From Christensenellaceae bacterium (GTDB lineage Bacteria; Bacillota; Clostridia; Christensenellales; Aristaeellaceae), in the NCBI GenBank assembly GCA_017881705.1, contig JADGQP010000072.1, forward strand, positions 1-31,652: DNA of 31,652 bases. Reading direction: 5' to 3'. The translations under genes and the position numbers were made by a program. The notes beneath the pieces are model-generated. The model had not been told where the DNA came from. It did no database searches and saw nothing but the letters and a program-made list of their open reading frames with translations. This document shows positions 7,934-17,654 of this stretch, piece by piece; position 1 is the stretch's first letter; each line of letters begins with the position of its first letter.

Positions 7934-8878
7934 ATGAATAAAAAAACAAAACGCGAAACGGTTGAATACCGCTATTATGAGATGCCCTCGGATATCCCCG
8001 TACTGGCCTTGCTGGGTGAGAGCTGGATACGTACCTATGGCGATCAGGGCATGGATGCGCTGCATTTTCATAACTATTTGGAAGTTGGTTACTGCTATGA
8101 GGGGCACGGCGCGCTGGTAATCGAGGAAGAAGCCAATCGATATCAGGCCGACACTTTTTCAATCATCCCCCATAACGTATGCCACACAACAATCAGCGAT
8201 GGCGGTATGCTGTGCCGGTGCGAGTACCTTTTTGTGGATGTTGACGGTTTTCTGGAGGCGACCTACCCAAACGACCGACGCTTTGCGGGCCGTCTGGCGG
8301 AGCTGATCAATCAACACCCGCTGGTGGAACGTGTACAGGACAATCCTAAAATCGCCCAACTGATCCTATCACTGATTGATGAAATACGCCAGAAACGGCC
8401 ATTCTACCTCGTAAGTACCCGGGGGCTGTTAATCACGCTGCTTATTGAGTTGGCGCGTGCTGCCGAGGATGACCAGACCAAACTACCCAAGCCCAAGGCA
8501 GCGAGCAATTTGGTGATATTGGACGCGCTCAACTATGTTAAAAGCCATTATAATGATGACCTCAAGGTTAAGACTCTTGCCGAAGTCTGCCATATGAGCG
8601 AAACGCACTTTCGGCGTGTGTTCCGCGCTATCATGTCCATCGGGCCGCTTGAGTATATCAACATCGTGCGGGTAGAAATGGCCTGTAACATGCTGCGTAC
8701 CAGTGATTACAGCATAGATACCATCGCCCGGCGTTCCGGTTACCCCACGATGACTACATTTGACCGCAATTTCCGCCGCGTAACGGGCCATACGCCCCTG
8801 CAGTGGAAAAGGAACCCAGGCAACTATGAGCAGAAGCTGCGAAACTACCGTATTGCGCCTTTTCAAGGCTGGCGATAA
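7934..8878 (+). CDS. AraC-family transcriptional regulator with cupin sensor domain
   Basis: A 314-residue cytoplasmic DNA-binding protein. Residues about 35-110 form a cupin-like ligand pocket: HFHNYLEVGYCYEGHG and IIPHNVCHTT carry the usual His positions. The C-terminal 100 residues hold two helix-turn-helix units (VKTLAEVCHMSETHFRRVF and IDTIARRSGYPTMTTFDRNF) and end in the conserved GHTPLQWK. It is followed on the same strand by a sugar transporter and glycosidase genes, so it is the likely local activator, binding an imported sugar through the cupin domain. Three CCATATT elements between this gene and the transporter are candidate sites. The ligand is unknown. Confidence 0.93.
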   Translation: MNKKTKRETVEYRYYEMPSDIPVLALLGESWIRTYGDQGMDALHFHNYLEVGYCYEGHGALVIEEEANRYQADTFSIIPHNVCHTTISDGGMLCRCEYLFVDVDGFLEATYPNDRRFAGRLAELINQHPLVERVQDNPKIAQLILSLIDEIRQKRPFYLVSTRGLLITLLIELARAAEDDQTKLPKPKAASNLVILDALNYVKSHYNDDLKVKTLAEVCHMSETHFRRVFRAIMSIGPLEYINIVRVEMACNMLRTSDYSIDTIARRSGYPTMTTFDRNFRRVTGHTPLQWKRNPGNYEQKLRNYRIAPFQGWR

Positions 8879-8971
8879 ACTGACTTTTGAGTACTTGGTA
8901 CAACCAGAGAGGCATCCATTTAATAAAAAGAGGCATTCCGGAGCAAAAAGCCGAATATGCCGCTTTTATAT

Positions 8972-9028
8972 CCATATTTGCATGATAACCCATATTTCGG
9001 TGTTTGGCGGCAGAAATCCATCCATATT
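8972..9028. promoter_or_regulatory. Three CCATATT direct repeats, candidate regulator sites
   Basis: CCATATT occurs at 8972-8978, 8990-8996 and 9022-9028, in the 336-base gap between the AraC regulator gene and the transporter operon. Start-to-start distances are 18 and 32 bases. Direct repeats on one face upstream of a target gene fit AraC-type activators, but the region is AT-rich and chance cannot be excluded. I see no gene in the gap, and no convincing promoter; TTTGTA/TATTTA around 9080-9105 is weak. Confidence 0.35.
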
Positions 9029-9214
9029 GTACATCATCAAAGTTGTTTATGCACAATTTATGGTCGTTTTTAAATCATCTTTGTAACATTTTTCATGGTA
9101 GTATTTACCTAAAGAAAGCCGGTTCGATTGCACGAAAGAATTGTTAAGGGTCTTGCCATTACTGTTTGTATCGCGCATCAACCGTCTTGCAAATGTAATA
9201 GGAGGGTTTGTTCC

Positions 9215-10492
9215 ATGAAAAAGCTGGTATCGTTAATTCTGGTACTCCTCATGGCCATGTCGCTGGTTTCCGTTTCGGCAGTAGCCGAGGATGGCAGCCA
9301 TAAGCTCACTGTCTGGTGCTGGGATCCTGCCTTCAATATCTACGCGATGAAGGAAGCGGCCAAACTCTACAAAGAAATCGACCCCGCTTTTGAGCTGGAT
9401 GTAATCGAGACTCCTTGGAACGACTTGCAAACCAAGCTGACCACCGCTGGTATGGCCGGTGATTACAGCACCCTGCCGGACATTTTCCTCTGCCAGGACA
9501 ACGCCTTCCAGAAGAACGTGCTCGCCTTCCCGGACATGTTTAACGACCTGACCGCCAGCGGCGTAGACTTCTCGCAGTTTGGTGCCGCCAAGACCGCCTA
9601 CTCCGTGGTGGATGGCAAAAACTACGGCGTACCCTTTGATAACGGCGCTGTGATCCAGTGCGTGCGTACTGACATCCTCGAGCAGGCTGGCTACACTGTG
9701 GCCGACTTGACCGATATCGACTGGGACCGCTACATTGCCATCGGCGAGGATGTACTGGCCAAAACCGGAAAGCCCATGCTCAGCAGCACCGCCGGCGAGC
9801 CGGACATGATTATGATGATGCTCCAAAGCGCTGGCGCCAGCCTGTTTGACGCGCAAGGCAAACCCGCCATCGCGGGCAACGAAGCCCTTAAGAAGGCTAT
9901 GGATGTCTACACCACCATGGTTAAAAAAGGCATTCTAGTGGAAGTGACCGGCTGGGATGGCTACATCGGCACGCTGGTAAACAGCACTGTGGCCGGCACT
10001 ATCAACGGCTGCTGGATTCTTGCTTCCATCCAGACTGCAAAGGATCAGAGCGGTAAGTGGGCTGTGACCAATATGCCCAAACTGCCGGGCGTGGAAGGTG
10101 CCACCAACTACTCTAACAACGGCGGCTCCAGCTGGGCTGTGAGCAGCAACTGCAAGAACACCGCGCTAGCCTATGACTTCATGTCCAAGATTTGGGGCGG
10201 CAGCGTGGCCTTCTACGAAGATATCCTGCCCTCCAGCGGCGCACTCGCCACCTACCTGCCCGCAGGGAAGAGCACCGTGTACAGCCAGCCGCAGGAATTC
10301 TTTGGCGGCGACACGGTATTTACGAAGATCACCGAATACGCAGGCAAAATCCCCAGCAACTATACCGGCGCGTATTACTACGAAGCCCGCAATGCCGTGG
10401 CTGTAGCAATGACGACTATCCTCGGTGGCGGCGACGTAGACGCGGCGTTGGCCGAAGCCCAGAGCACCGTGGAGTTTGCACAGGGCGTTTAA
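9215..10492 (+). CDS. ABC transporter extracellular solute-binding protein (family 1)
   Basis: A 425-residue secreted sugar-binding protein, the capture component of the importer whose two permeases follow. The start at 9215 is chosen over an upstream in-frame start at 9128 because it has ATAGGAGGG 8 bases before it and opens directly into a signal peptide (MKKLVSLILVLLMAMSLVS, cleaved near AVA-ED). The mature protein shows the family 1 layout: LTVWCWDPAFN near the start, TLPDIFLCQDNAFQ, and the Trp/Gly-rich NGGSSWAVSSNCKN hinge region. A 12-bp hairpin separates it from the permeases. No ATPase gene is in the operon; such importers often share a genome-wide MsmX-type ATPase. Confidence 0.94.
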   Translation: MKKLVSLILVLLMAMSLVSVSAVAEDGSHKLTVWCWDPAFNIYAMKEAAKLYKEIDPAFELDVIETPWNDLQTKLTTAGMAGDYSTLPDIFLCQDNAFQKNVLAFPDMFNDLTASGVDFSQFGAAKTAYSVVDGKNYGVPFDNGAVIQCVRTDILEQAGYTVADLTDIDWDRYIAIGEDVLAKTGKPMLSSTAGEPDMIMMMLQSAGASLFDAQGKPAIAGNEALKKAMDVYTTMVKKGILVEVTGWDGYIGTLVNSTVAGTINGCWILASIQTAKDQSGKWAVTNMPKLPGVEGATNYSNNGGSSWAVSSNCKNTALAYDFMSKIWGGSVAFYEDILPSSGALATYLPAGKSTVYSQPQEFFGGDTVFTKITEYAGKIPSNYTGAYYYEARNAVAVAMTTILGGGDVDAALAEAQSTVEFAQGV

Positions 10493-10532
10493 TTAATGCG
10501 CAGTGTAGACTTCCCTTAACCCTTGGCAGCGA

Positions 10533-10561
10533 CGGGGAAGCGCCCACGCGGCGCTTCCCCG
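10533..10561 (+). other. Intercistronic hairpin between binding protein and permease
   Basis: CGGGGAAGCGCC (10533-10544) pairs perfectly with GGCGCTTCCCCG (10550-10561) around a 5-base loop. No U-run follows, so it is more likely a 3' stabiliser of the binding-protein mRNA or a partial terminator than a full terminator. Such hairpins often raise binding-protein level over permeases. Confidence 0.7.
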
Positions 10562-10613
10562 CTTTCCCATATCTGGGGCAGGGCGATACTTCAAATCAAA
10601 GGGGGAGCATGAT

Positions 10614-11531
10614 GTGAACCGAGTAGAAACCTCCCGCAAAACGCACACGGGGCGTAAGCTGACCCTCTACCAAAAACAGAATCTTGTTGGCTGGGCTTTT
10701 TTGATTCCCGCTACGCTGCTGATCATCTGGATGTGCTTTTACCCCATGCTGCGCGCGCTGCTTCTATCCTTCCAATCCGGCACGGGTGCACGCATGAGCT
10801 TCGCAGGACTAAAAAACTATGCCTATTTGCTCAAGGACGGCATATTTATTCAGACGCTGAAAAACAATTTCATCTATCTGATCATCCAGGTGCCTATCAT
10901 GTTAGTACTGGCTCTGGCGCTGGCAGCGCTGCTGAATAACCCACACCTCCGCCTACGCGGGCTGTACCGCACAGCAATCTTTTTACCCTGCGCCACGTCG
11001 TTGGTGTCCGTATCGCTCATCTTCCGCGCGATGTTCGCGGTGGGGGGATTTGTCAACATTACACTGATGAAGCTTGGCTTAATCCAAACGGATATCAACT
11101 GGATAAACGGCAGCGGCGAAACCGCGCGTGCTTTGATCATCATCGCTCTCATCTGGCGCTGGACGGGATACAACATGGTGTTTTATCTCAGTGGTCTGCA
11201 AAGTATCGACTCCACGCTGTATGAAGCTGCGTATATCGACGGAGCCAACCGTTTTCAACAGTTCCGCCGCATTACGGTACCGCTGCTCAAGCCTACTATC
11301 CTTCTTACAGCTATCCTGTCCACCAACGGCACATTGCAGCTGTTTGACGAGTCGTACAACCTTACCCGCGGCGGCCCAAGCAACCTATCCATGACCATGA
11401 GCCATTATATCTACCGTATGTCCTTTGAAACGGTGCCCAAATTCGGTTATGCCGCGGCGATGAGCTATGTAATCTTCATTTTGGTCGCTATCCTCGCGCT
11501 GCTGCAGATGAAGGTGGGTGACAAGCGGTGA
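10614..11531 (+). CDS. Sugar ABC transporter permease, UgpA/LplB type
   Basis: A 305-residue inner-membrane permease with six predicted membrane helices, the first at about residues 26-48 (WAFLIPATLLIIWMCFYPML). The EAA loop that docks the ATPase is EAAYIDGANRFQQFRRITVP near residue 204. The GTG start at 10614 follows AAAGGGGGAG by 6 bases; the ATGATG just before it is out of frame and runs into TGA. The stop overlaps the next permease start (GTGA). The two permeases form the channel of the importer fed by the binding protein upstream. Confidence 0.95.
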   Translation: MNRVETSRKTHTGRKLTLYQKQNLVGWAFLIPATLLIIWMCFYPMLRALLLSFQSGTGARMSFAGLKNYAYLLKDGIFIQTLKNNFIYLIIQVPIMLVLALALAALLNNPHLRLRGLYRTAIFLPCATSLVSVSLIFRAMFAVGGFVNITLMKLGLIQTDINWINGSGETARALIIIALIWRWTGYNMVFYLSGLQSIDSTLYEAAYIDGANRFQQFRRITVPLLKPTILLTAILSTNGTLQLFDESYNLTRGGPSNLSMTMSHYIYRMSFETVPKFGYAAAMSYVIFILVAILALLQMKVGDKR

Positions 11532-12340
11532 AGCGCAGGCTTGTTAGCATCCTTACGTATACATTTTTAACGGTAACGGCTGTGTTCTCGGTGTTTCCGT
11601 TGCTGTGGATGGCTATATCCGCCACCAATACCAGCCAGGTTGTACTCAGCGGCTCACTGGTGCCCGGCACCCACTTGTATGATAATTACCTTGCGTTACT
11701 ACAAAACCAGCCGGTGTGGCGAGCCATGGGCAACTCATTTACCTATTCAATTGGGCAAACGCTGCTGGCAATGGTTATCTGCTCACTGGCGGGCTACGGG
11801 TTTGAGGTGTTCCATACCCGTAACAAGGACAGACTCATGAGCTTACTGCTGATGGCGATGATGGTACCGCTGGCCGCCACCATGGTGCCTCTGTTTCAGA
11901 TGATGGGGAAGATGGGCCTTTTAAACACGGCCATCGGCTTTGTGCTGCCCTCTGTGTCCACGCCGTTTCTGATTATGATGTTCCGCCAGAGTGCACGATC
12001 CTTCCCTCACGACATCATTGAGGCTGCGCGCATCGACGGGCTTAACGAGCTGCAAATCTTCTTTCGCATGTTTTTCCCCACGATGCGCGCCACCTACGCC
12101 GCGGCTTTGACCATCGTCTTTATGAATGCGTGGAACAACTACCTGTGGCCCAAGGTGATTATGCAAACCAACGATTCGATGACGATGCCAATGCTTACCG
12201 CCAACCTGATGTCCGGTTATGTGGTCGATTACGGCATGCTGATGCTGGCAGTGCTGCTGAGCACGCTGCCCACGGTGATCATCTTTTTCCTCCTGCAAAA
12301 GAGCTTCACGGAGGGCATCGCTGGTGCGATAAAAGGGTAA
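11528..12340 (+). CDS. Sugar ABC transporter permease, UgpE/MalG type
   Basis: A 270-residue membrane permease, second half of the importer channel. It starts at a GTG overlapping the preceding stop by 4 bases, so it is translationally coupled. Membrane helices begin at about residue 8 (LTYTFLTVTAVFSVFPLLWMA), and the EAA loop is EAARIDGLNELQIFFRMFFP near residue 161. Length and topology are normal for the MalG/UgpE group. After the stop, 245 bases without a gene precede the glycosidase; they contain a small CCGCC-gtaa-GGCGG hairpin but no clear terminator, so read-through into the glycosidase is likely. Confidence 0.95.
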   Translation: MKRRLVSILTYTFLTVTAVFSVFPLLWMAISATNTSQVVLSGSLVPGTHLYDNYLALLQNQPVWRAMGNSFTYSIGQTLLAMVICSLAGYGFEVFHTRNKDRLMSLLLMAMMVPLAATMVPLFQMMGKMGLLNTAIGFVLPSVSTPFLIMMFRQSARSFPHDIIEAARIDGLNELQIFFRMFFPTMRATYAAALTIVFMNAWNNYLWPKVIMQTNDSMTMPMLTANLMSGYVVDYGMLMLAVLLSTLPTVIIFFLLQKSFTEGIAGAIKG

Positions 12341-12585
12341 ACAGGCGATATGCAAACAAGGTATTGGCCAGCCATCTTGCCGCCGTAAGGCGGGCTCCTT
12401 AACACCTACGGTATCCATAGTGCTCACGCCGGAAGCGTCTGCTGTGCGCAGCAACCGTTTGGCAGAGATTCTCCCATGCACCCTGTAAAAGGCAAAGTTC
12501 TTCATTTTTACTGCTGTGGAGGGTTTACCCACAATCCCTGGCGTGGCTCACACCGCGCCAGTTTTACAATGCAAAGGAGAACACT

Positions 12586-15327
12586 ATGGATTATAAACGT
12601 TTCTGCCTGGATCGGGGTTGGCGGTTCACCAAAACTCCGCATGGTGTATTGCCCCGCATCATCACACACGACACTGTGTATGCCTATGCCAAAGGGGACG
12701 GCGCACAAGGCCCCGCTATGCTCAACTTTAACGATGCGGACTGGCTGAGCGTGGATTTGCCTCACGACTGGCAGCATACCGAACCTTTTGATATGACCGG
12801 TGTGGTGAGCCACGGCTACCAGCGCACGGGCGTCAGCTGGTACCGGCGTACCTTCCTTATGGAGGTGGCGGACGCGGATGGTGAAATCAGCCTTACCTTT
12901 GACGGAATCAGCGGTATATCCGATATCTATGTGAACGGGGCAAAGCTGCGCCATAACGAGAGCTGCTACAATGGCATAAACCTGCGGCTTACGGATATTC
13001 TGAACTTTGGGGCTACCCCAAACGTGGTGGCTGTGCGGGTAGATAAAACCTCTTGGGAGGGGTGGTGGTACGAGGGCTGTGGTATCAACCGGCACGTATG
13101 GCTGCAAAAGCGTCCATGGCTGCACATCGCAGACGAGGGCATATGGGTAAAACCGGTGTGCGAGCACGGCGCATGGCAGACCCAAATCGAGTGGACATTG
13201 GAAAACGGCGGCGCTAAAGCCTTTGCCGGTACGCTGGAGGCCGATGTGGTCAACCCGGAGGGGAAAACCGTACAGCGCATCAAGCTCCCTGTGGCTGTGG
13301 ACGGGTTTTCCACCGCCACGCTGGCCTCGGCGTGCCCTATTGAACATCCCATGCTGTGGGATGTTCAAAGACCTTGCCTGTACACCTTGCGCACCACGCT
13401 CGCTACTGCTGCGGGGCGTGAGCAACACAACACCCGCTTTGGCCTGCGCGCGATGCGCTTTGACGCGCAGGAAGGGTTCTTCCTCAACGATAAACCGGTT
13501 AAGCTGCTGGGTGTTTGCAACCATATGGATCACGCGGGCATTGGCGCTACGATCCCGCGCGATCTGTGGTACTACCGCGTACAGTTGCTACAAGGCATGG
13601 GATGCAACGCTTACCGGTGCTCCCATAACCCGCCGCCGCCAGAGCTTTTGGACGTGTGCGATGAACTGGGTATGCTGGTGATAGACGAAAACCGCAGTTA
13701 TTCCACCTCCTCTGCTGCGTTGGAACTGCTTAGCGCCATGGTGCGGCGCGATCGCAACCACCCCAGTATAATTTTGTACTCGCTCTTTAACGAAGAACCC
13801 ATGCAGGGAACACCCAAGGGCAAGCGCCTTGCCCAACGGCAGCGCGCTCAAGTACGAATGCTGGACGATTCCCGCCCCTGTATGGGCGCGTTTAATGGCG
13901 GCATGTTTGAGCCGGACGGAGCCGCCACGGCGCTGGATGTTACGGGTATCAATTATTTTTTGGACAGTTTCGACCGTTTCCACGAGCTGTATCCAAACCA
14001 GCCGATGCTATCCAGCGAGACGGTATCGGCGTTTGCCACACGCGGCTGTGTGGAAACCGACGAAGCGGCGCAGGTTTTTGGCAATTACGACGAAGACTGC
14101 GCGGACTGGGGCGAATCCGTACGGCAAGCGAATACCGCGGTGGTTTCCAGGCCGTTTATGATGGGCCTGTTTATATGGACGGGCTTTGACTACCGCGGCG
14201 AGCCTACACCTTATGAGTGGCCCAGCGTAAGCAGCCATTTCGGCATAATGGATGCCTGCGGATTCGCCAAAGACACCTACTACCTCTACCGCGCTTTTTG
14301 GTCGCAGGCTCCCACCATCCACGTGCTGCCGCACTGGAATCACCGGCGCGGCGCGGAAGTGCGTGTAATGGCTTACTCCAACTGCGATGAGACGGAGCTG
14401 TTTTTAAATGGACGTTCGCTGGGCAGGCAGGCGAACAATATGGCCACCCAAACACAGTGGCATGTTAAGTTTGAGCCAGGCGAATTGAAGGCTGTGGGCT
14501 ACCGTGGCGGTCAGCCAGTTGCGGAAGATGCGGTGCGAACCGCCGGTACGGCTAAACGCCTGCGGTTGGAAGCGCCTATCCACGTGCTTTACCCGGATAC
14601 AGATTCTCTGGCCGTGATTAACATCTCCTGTGAGGATGAGCATAGTGTGTTCTGCCCTAAGGAGAACGCGCGGCTGGCGATTACCGTGGAGGGTGGCCGG
14701 CTGTTGGGGGTTGGCAACGGAGACCCAAACTGCCACGACCGCGATGATGACACGCGTGTGCGCCTGTTTAGCGGCCGTGCGCAAGCGCTGGTGGCCGCCG
14801 ATGGCACAGCGCCTCAGGTGCGCGTAGTGGTATCAGGTGAGCGTTTCGGCGATGCAAGCGTGACATTGCCGGTGGGTCAGCGGCCTTTCCCAGGCAATAT
14901 ACCCACGGCGGATATCCGCGTAATCAGCGGCTGGCGGGTAAGCCATGCCGCCAGCATGGAAAAGCCGGATGTAACCGCGGAGCCAACCTTTAGCGATGTG
15001 AACGCCATGGAACCTGTTACCTTTACAGGCACCTGGCAGCCTGTGCTGGAAGGACACCCTGGGCAGTATGCGCTCTACCTCGCCCGTGCGGATATCGGCC
15101 CCTCCAGCCGCGGGAGACATCTGGTGCTGTGTGCCTTACAGGGTACTGTGGAGGTGTATGTGAACCACAAGATGCTGCGCAGGCAGGAATGCTTCGTTAA
15201 AAACCGTGTGGAAGTGGAGCTGCCCGTATCGCTTTTTGGCGAGTGTCAACTGACCCTCATTTTGCAAAATCAAACCGTAGATCGGCATGCGGGGGTGCTT
15301 GAGCCAATTTGCTTGGTGCAGAGATAA
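12586..15327 (+). CDS. Glycoside hydrolase family 2 protein (beta-galactosidase-like)
   Basis: A 913-residue enzyme without signal peptide, so it should act on imported sugars in the cytoplasm. Domain order is typical of GH2: jelly-roll sugar-binding domain (about 1-180, with LPHDWQHTEPFD), immunoglobulin-like domain (about 185-295), and TIM barrel (about 300-590). The likely acid/base is E403 in SLFNEEP and the likely nucleophile E478 in LSSETVSAF. The barrel is followed by a GH2_C/DUF4982-like domain (ETELFLNGRSLG), another beta-domain (GGRLLGVGNGDPNCHD) and a C-terminal jelly-roll. The start has AAAGGAGA 6 bases upstream. The overall form fits beta-galactosidases of the DUF4982 kind, but GH2 also includes mannosidases and glucuronidases, so the sugar is not certain. 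It sits in the transporter operon. Confidence 0.92.
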   Translation: MDYKRFCLDRGWRFTKTPHGVLPRIITHDTVYAYAKGDGAQGPAMLNFNDADWLSVDLPHDWQHTEPFDMTGVVSHGYQRTGVSWYRRTFLMEVADADGEISLTFDGISGISDIYVNGAKLRHNESCYNGINLRLTDILNFGATPNVVAVRVDKTSWEGWWYEGCGINRHVWLQKRPWLHIADEGIWVKPVCEHGAWQTQIEWTLENGGAKAFAGTLEADVVNPEGKTVQRIKLPVAVDGFSTATLASACPIEHPMLWDVQRPCLYTLRTTLATAAGREQHNTRFGLRAMRFDAQEGFFLNDKPVKLLGVCNHMDHAGIGATIPRDLWYYRVQLLQGMGCNAYRCSHNPPPPELLDVCDELGMLVIDENRSYSTSSAALELLSAMVRRDRNHPSIILYSLFNEEPMQGTPKGKRLAQRQRAQVRMLDDSRPCMGAFNGGMFEPDGAATALDVTGINYFLDSFDRFHELYPNQPMLSSETVSAFATRGCVETDEAAQVFGNYDEDCADWGESVRQANTAVVSRPFMMGLFIWTGFDYRGEPTPYEWPSVSSHFGIMDACGFAKDTYYLYRAFWSQAPTIHVLPHWNHRRGAEVRVMAYSNCDETELFLNGRSLGRQANNMATQTQWHVKFEPGELKAVGYRGGQPVAEDAVRTAGTAKRLRLEAPIHVLYPDTDSLAVINISCEDEHSVFCPKENARLAITVEGGRLLGVGNGDPNCHDRDDDTRVRLFSGRAQALVAADGTAPQVRVVVSGERFGDASVTLPVGQRPFPGNIPTADIRVISGWRVSHAASMEKPDVTAEPTFSDVNAMEPVTFTGTWQPVLEGHPGQYALYLARADIGPSSRGRHLVLCALQGTVEVYVNHKMLRRQECFVKNRVEVELPVSLFGECQLTLILQNQTVDRHAGVLEPICLVQR

Positions 15328-15337
15328 ACGCTACACG

Positions 15338-15370
15338 GCGGGGCATACGTGCCCCGGCGATATGCCCCGC
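15338..15370 (+). other. Hairpin between the two GH2 genes
   Basis: GCGGGGCATA (15338-15347) pairs with TATGCCCCGC (15361-15370) across a 13-base loop; an inner alternative GGGGCA-TACG-TGCCCC can also form. There is no U-run after it. It probably protects or attenuates the transcript between the two glycosidase genes. Confidence 0.55.
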
Positions 15371-15416
15371 AGGTTTGCCCGTCCTCCGAGGGCGCGCGTT
15401 GGAGAGGGGTACCACG

Positions 15417-17654
15417 ATGGATGAAATCCGCTATGACCTGCGCTGCCTGACCGACCCGCAGGTGTTTGCCATGGGCCGCTTGTCCGCCGTATCCGACCAC
15501 GATGTTTTTGCCAGCGAATCGGAAGCGTCACTGGGGCAAAGCAGCCTGACAATGAGCCTTGATGGACGTTGGAAATTTGCCTATGCCCCAACGCCGGATG
15601 TGCTCCCCGTAGGCTTTGCCGCGCTGGATTATGACTGTATAGGCTGGGACGAGATTGATGTGCCTGCCCACATCCAATTGCAGGGCTATGGCACGCCACA
15701 ATATGTGAACACCCAATATCCATGGGACGGGCATGAGGTTCTGCGCCCGCCGGAGATCCCACGCCGCGATAATCCCGTGGGCTGCTACGTGACACATTTC
15801 AGTGTTCCGGATAGCTGGGCGCGCCACCGCGTGGTGCTTTGTCTGGAGGGCGTGGAAACCGCTTGCTTTGTGTGGCTCAACGGCGTGCTGCTTGGATACG
15901 CAGAGGACAGTTTCACCCCTCACGCTTCGACCTGACCACCGCACTGCGGTCGGGCGAAAACAAACTGGCTATGGAAGTGTACCGCTACTCCTCCGCGTCG
16001 TGGATCGAGGACCAGGACTTCTGACGGTTTTCAGGCATCTTCCGCAGTGTGGAGTTACAAGCCCAACCGACCGCCCATGTGGAGGACATCTTCGTACGCG
16101 CCCAACCAGATGAGGCGCTGGCAAAGGGCACACTTACCGCGGACGTATACCTGCGTCTGCCCGCCGAGACCCATACCCTACGTGCAGAGCTGCTGTCCGC
16201 GGATGGTAAACCCGTGGATAGTCTGACTTTACCTGCGGAAGCAAATATGCATATCACGCGGCACATCGCACACCCGCTGTTATGGAGTGCCGAAACCCCA
16301 AACCTCTATACCCTGCGGCTTACGCTTCAGGACGAAGGCGGCAGTTTGGTCGAGGTGGCGCAAACCCAGGTGTGCTTCCGCCGTATCGAGATCCAAGGTG
16401 GGGTGCTGCAATTAAACGGGCAGCGGTTACGCTTGTGTGGGGTCAACCGGCATGAGTTTGGCTGTAAGGCGGGCCGCGTGCTTACCAAGGCGGAGATGAT
16501 CTTTGATATCCAAACGCTGAAACGCAACAATATCAACGCCGTGCGCACCAGTCACTATCCCAATCACAGCCTGTGGTATCGCCTGTGCGACCGTTACGGC
16601 ATGTACTTGATTGACGAGTCCAATCTGGAGAGCCACGGTTCGTGGATGAAGATGGGCAAGGTAGAACCTTCGTGGGCAGTACCCGCCGACCTACCCCAGT
16701 GGCGTGCTGCGTGCCTAGATCGCGCCGCTAACATGCTGGAGCGCGATAAAAACCATGCTTCGGTACTCTTTTGGAGCTGTGGCAACGAGAGTTTCGGGGT
16801 CGCTAACATCCATGCCATGGCTGAATATTTCCGTCGACGCGACCCAAACCGGCCCGTACATTACGAGGGCATCTTCTGCGACCGCCGCTATCCCGACACC
16901 AGCGATGTCGAGAGCCGCATGTACCCGCCTGTGGCCGAGGTGGCTGAGTGGCTGGAGCGGGAGACGGAAAAGCCCTTTCTGCTGTGCGAGTACAGCCACG
17001 CAATGGGCAACAGCTGCGGTGGCCTGAGCGATTATCTGGCGCTGGAGGAGCGTTATCCGCAATACCAAAGGGGCTTCATCTGGGATTATATCGACCAGGC
17101 GCTGGAGACCACGCTGCCAAACGGTATGCGTGGGCTCGCATACGGCGGTGATTTCGGCGACCAGCCGACTGATCGAAACTTCTGCGGCAACGGGTTGGTA
17201 TTTGCAGACCGTACCTTGAGCCCCAAGATGCAGGAGGTTAAGTTCCTGTACCAAAACGTGCGCATTACGCCGACTGCGGAGGGCGTGGCACTACTAAACC
17301 GCAGCCTGTTTGATGACCTGTGCGGATACCGCCTGCGCTGGAGGCTCACCCATGACGGCGAGCCATTTGCGGATGGCCAGCGTAACGACGTGGCCGTGCC
17401 TGCGGGAGAGCAGCGCGTGTTTGCACTGCCCCTACCGCCCATGCGCGGAGGGCGAATATGCGTTGCTGTGCGAGCTGTGCTGGAAAGAGGGCGTGCTGTG
17501 GGCCAAGGCGGGCTACCCGCAGATGCACGGGCAAGCGGTTATTGCAACTATCCCCCGCACAGCGCGCGAAGCCGAGGCTGAGCCTTACACCATCGCACAG
17601 GGTGATGTGAACGCAGGGGTCTATACAGAGGGTGTGCAATCGCTGTTCAGCTAG
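15417..17654 (+). pseudogene. LacZ-like GH2 beta-galactosidase, inactivated by several mutations
   Basis: Read through its lesions the sequence encodes a long-form LacZ-type GH2 enzyme: N-terminal VPAHIQLQGYGTPQYVN and NPVGCY, then the barrel with acid/base Glu in FWSCGNES (16787-16789) and nucleophile Glu in LLCEYSHAMGNS (16988-16990). The start has GGAGAGGGG 7 bases upstream. Lesion 1 is a frameshift near 15916-15924 (YAEDSFTP, then the +2 frame continues SRFDLTTALRSGENKL). Lesion 2 is TGA at 16022-16024 in EDQDF-stop-RFSGIFR, where relatives have Trp. Lesion 3 is a second frameshift near 17435-17450, after which GEYALLCELCWKEG continues. The last lesion is a stop at 17652-17654, where an IS3 remnant begins, removing the C-terminal Bgal_small_N domain. 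All catalytic residues remain, so the decay looks recent. Confidence 0.88.

Noticed and set aside
9128..9214. N-terminal extension of the second solute-binding protein
   Set aside because: The extension has no hydrophobic signal, and a strong ribosome binding site and signal peptide begin at 9215.
16022..16024. TGA at a conserved Trp position of LacZ as a sign of TGA-to-Trp recoding
   Set aside because: TGA is used as an ordinary stop by intact genes here (for example coaE and the lytic transglycosylase), and the same gene has two frameshifts, so a nonsense mutation is the simple reading.
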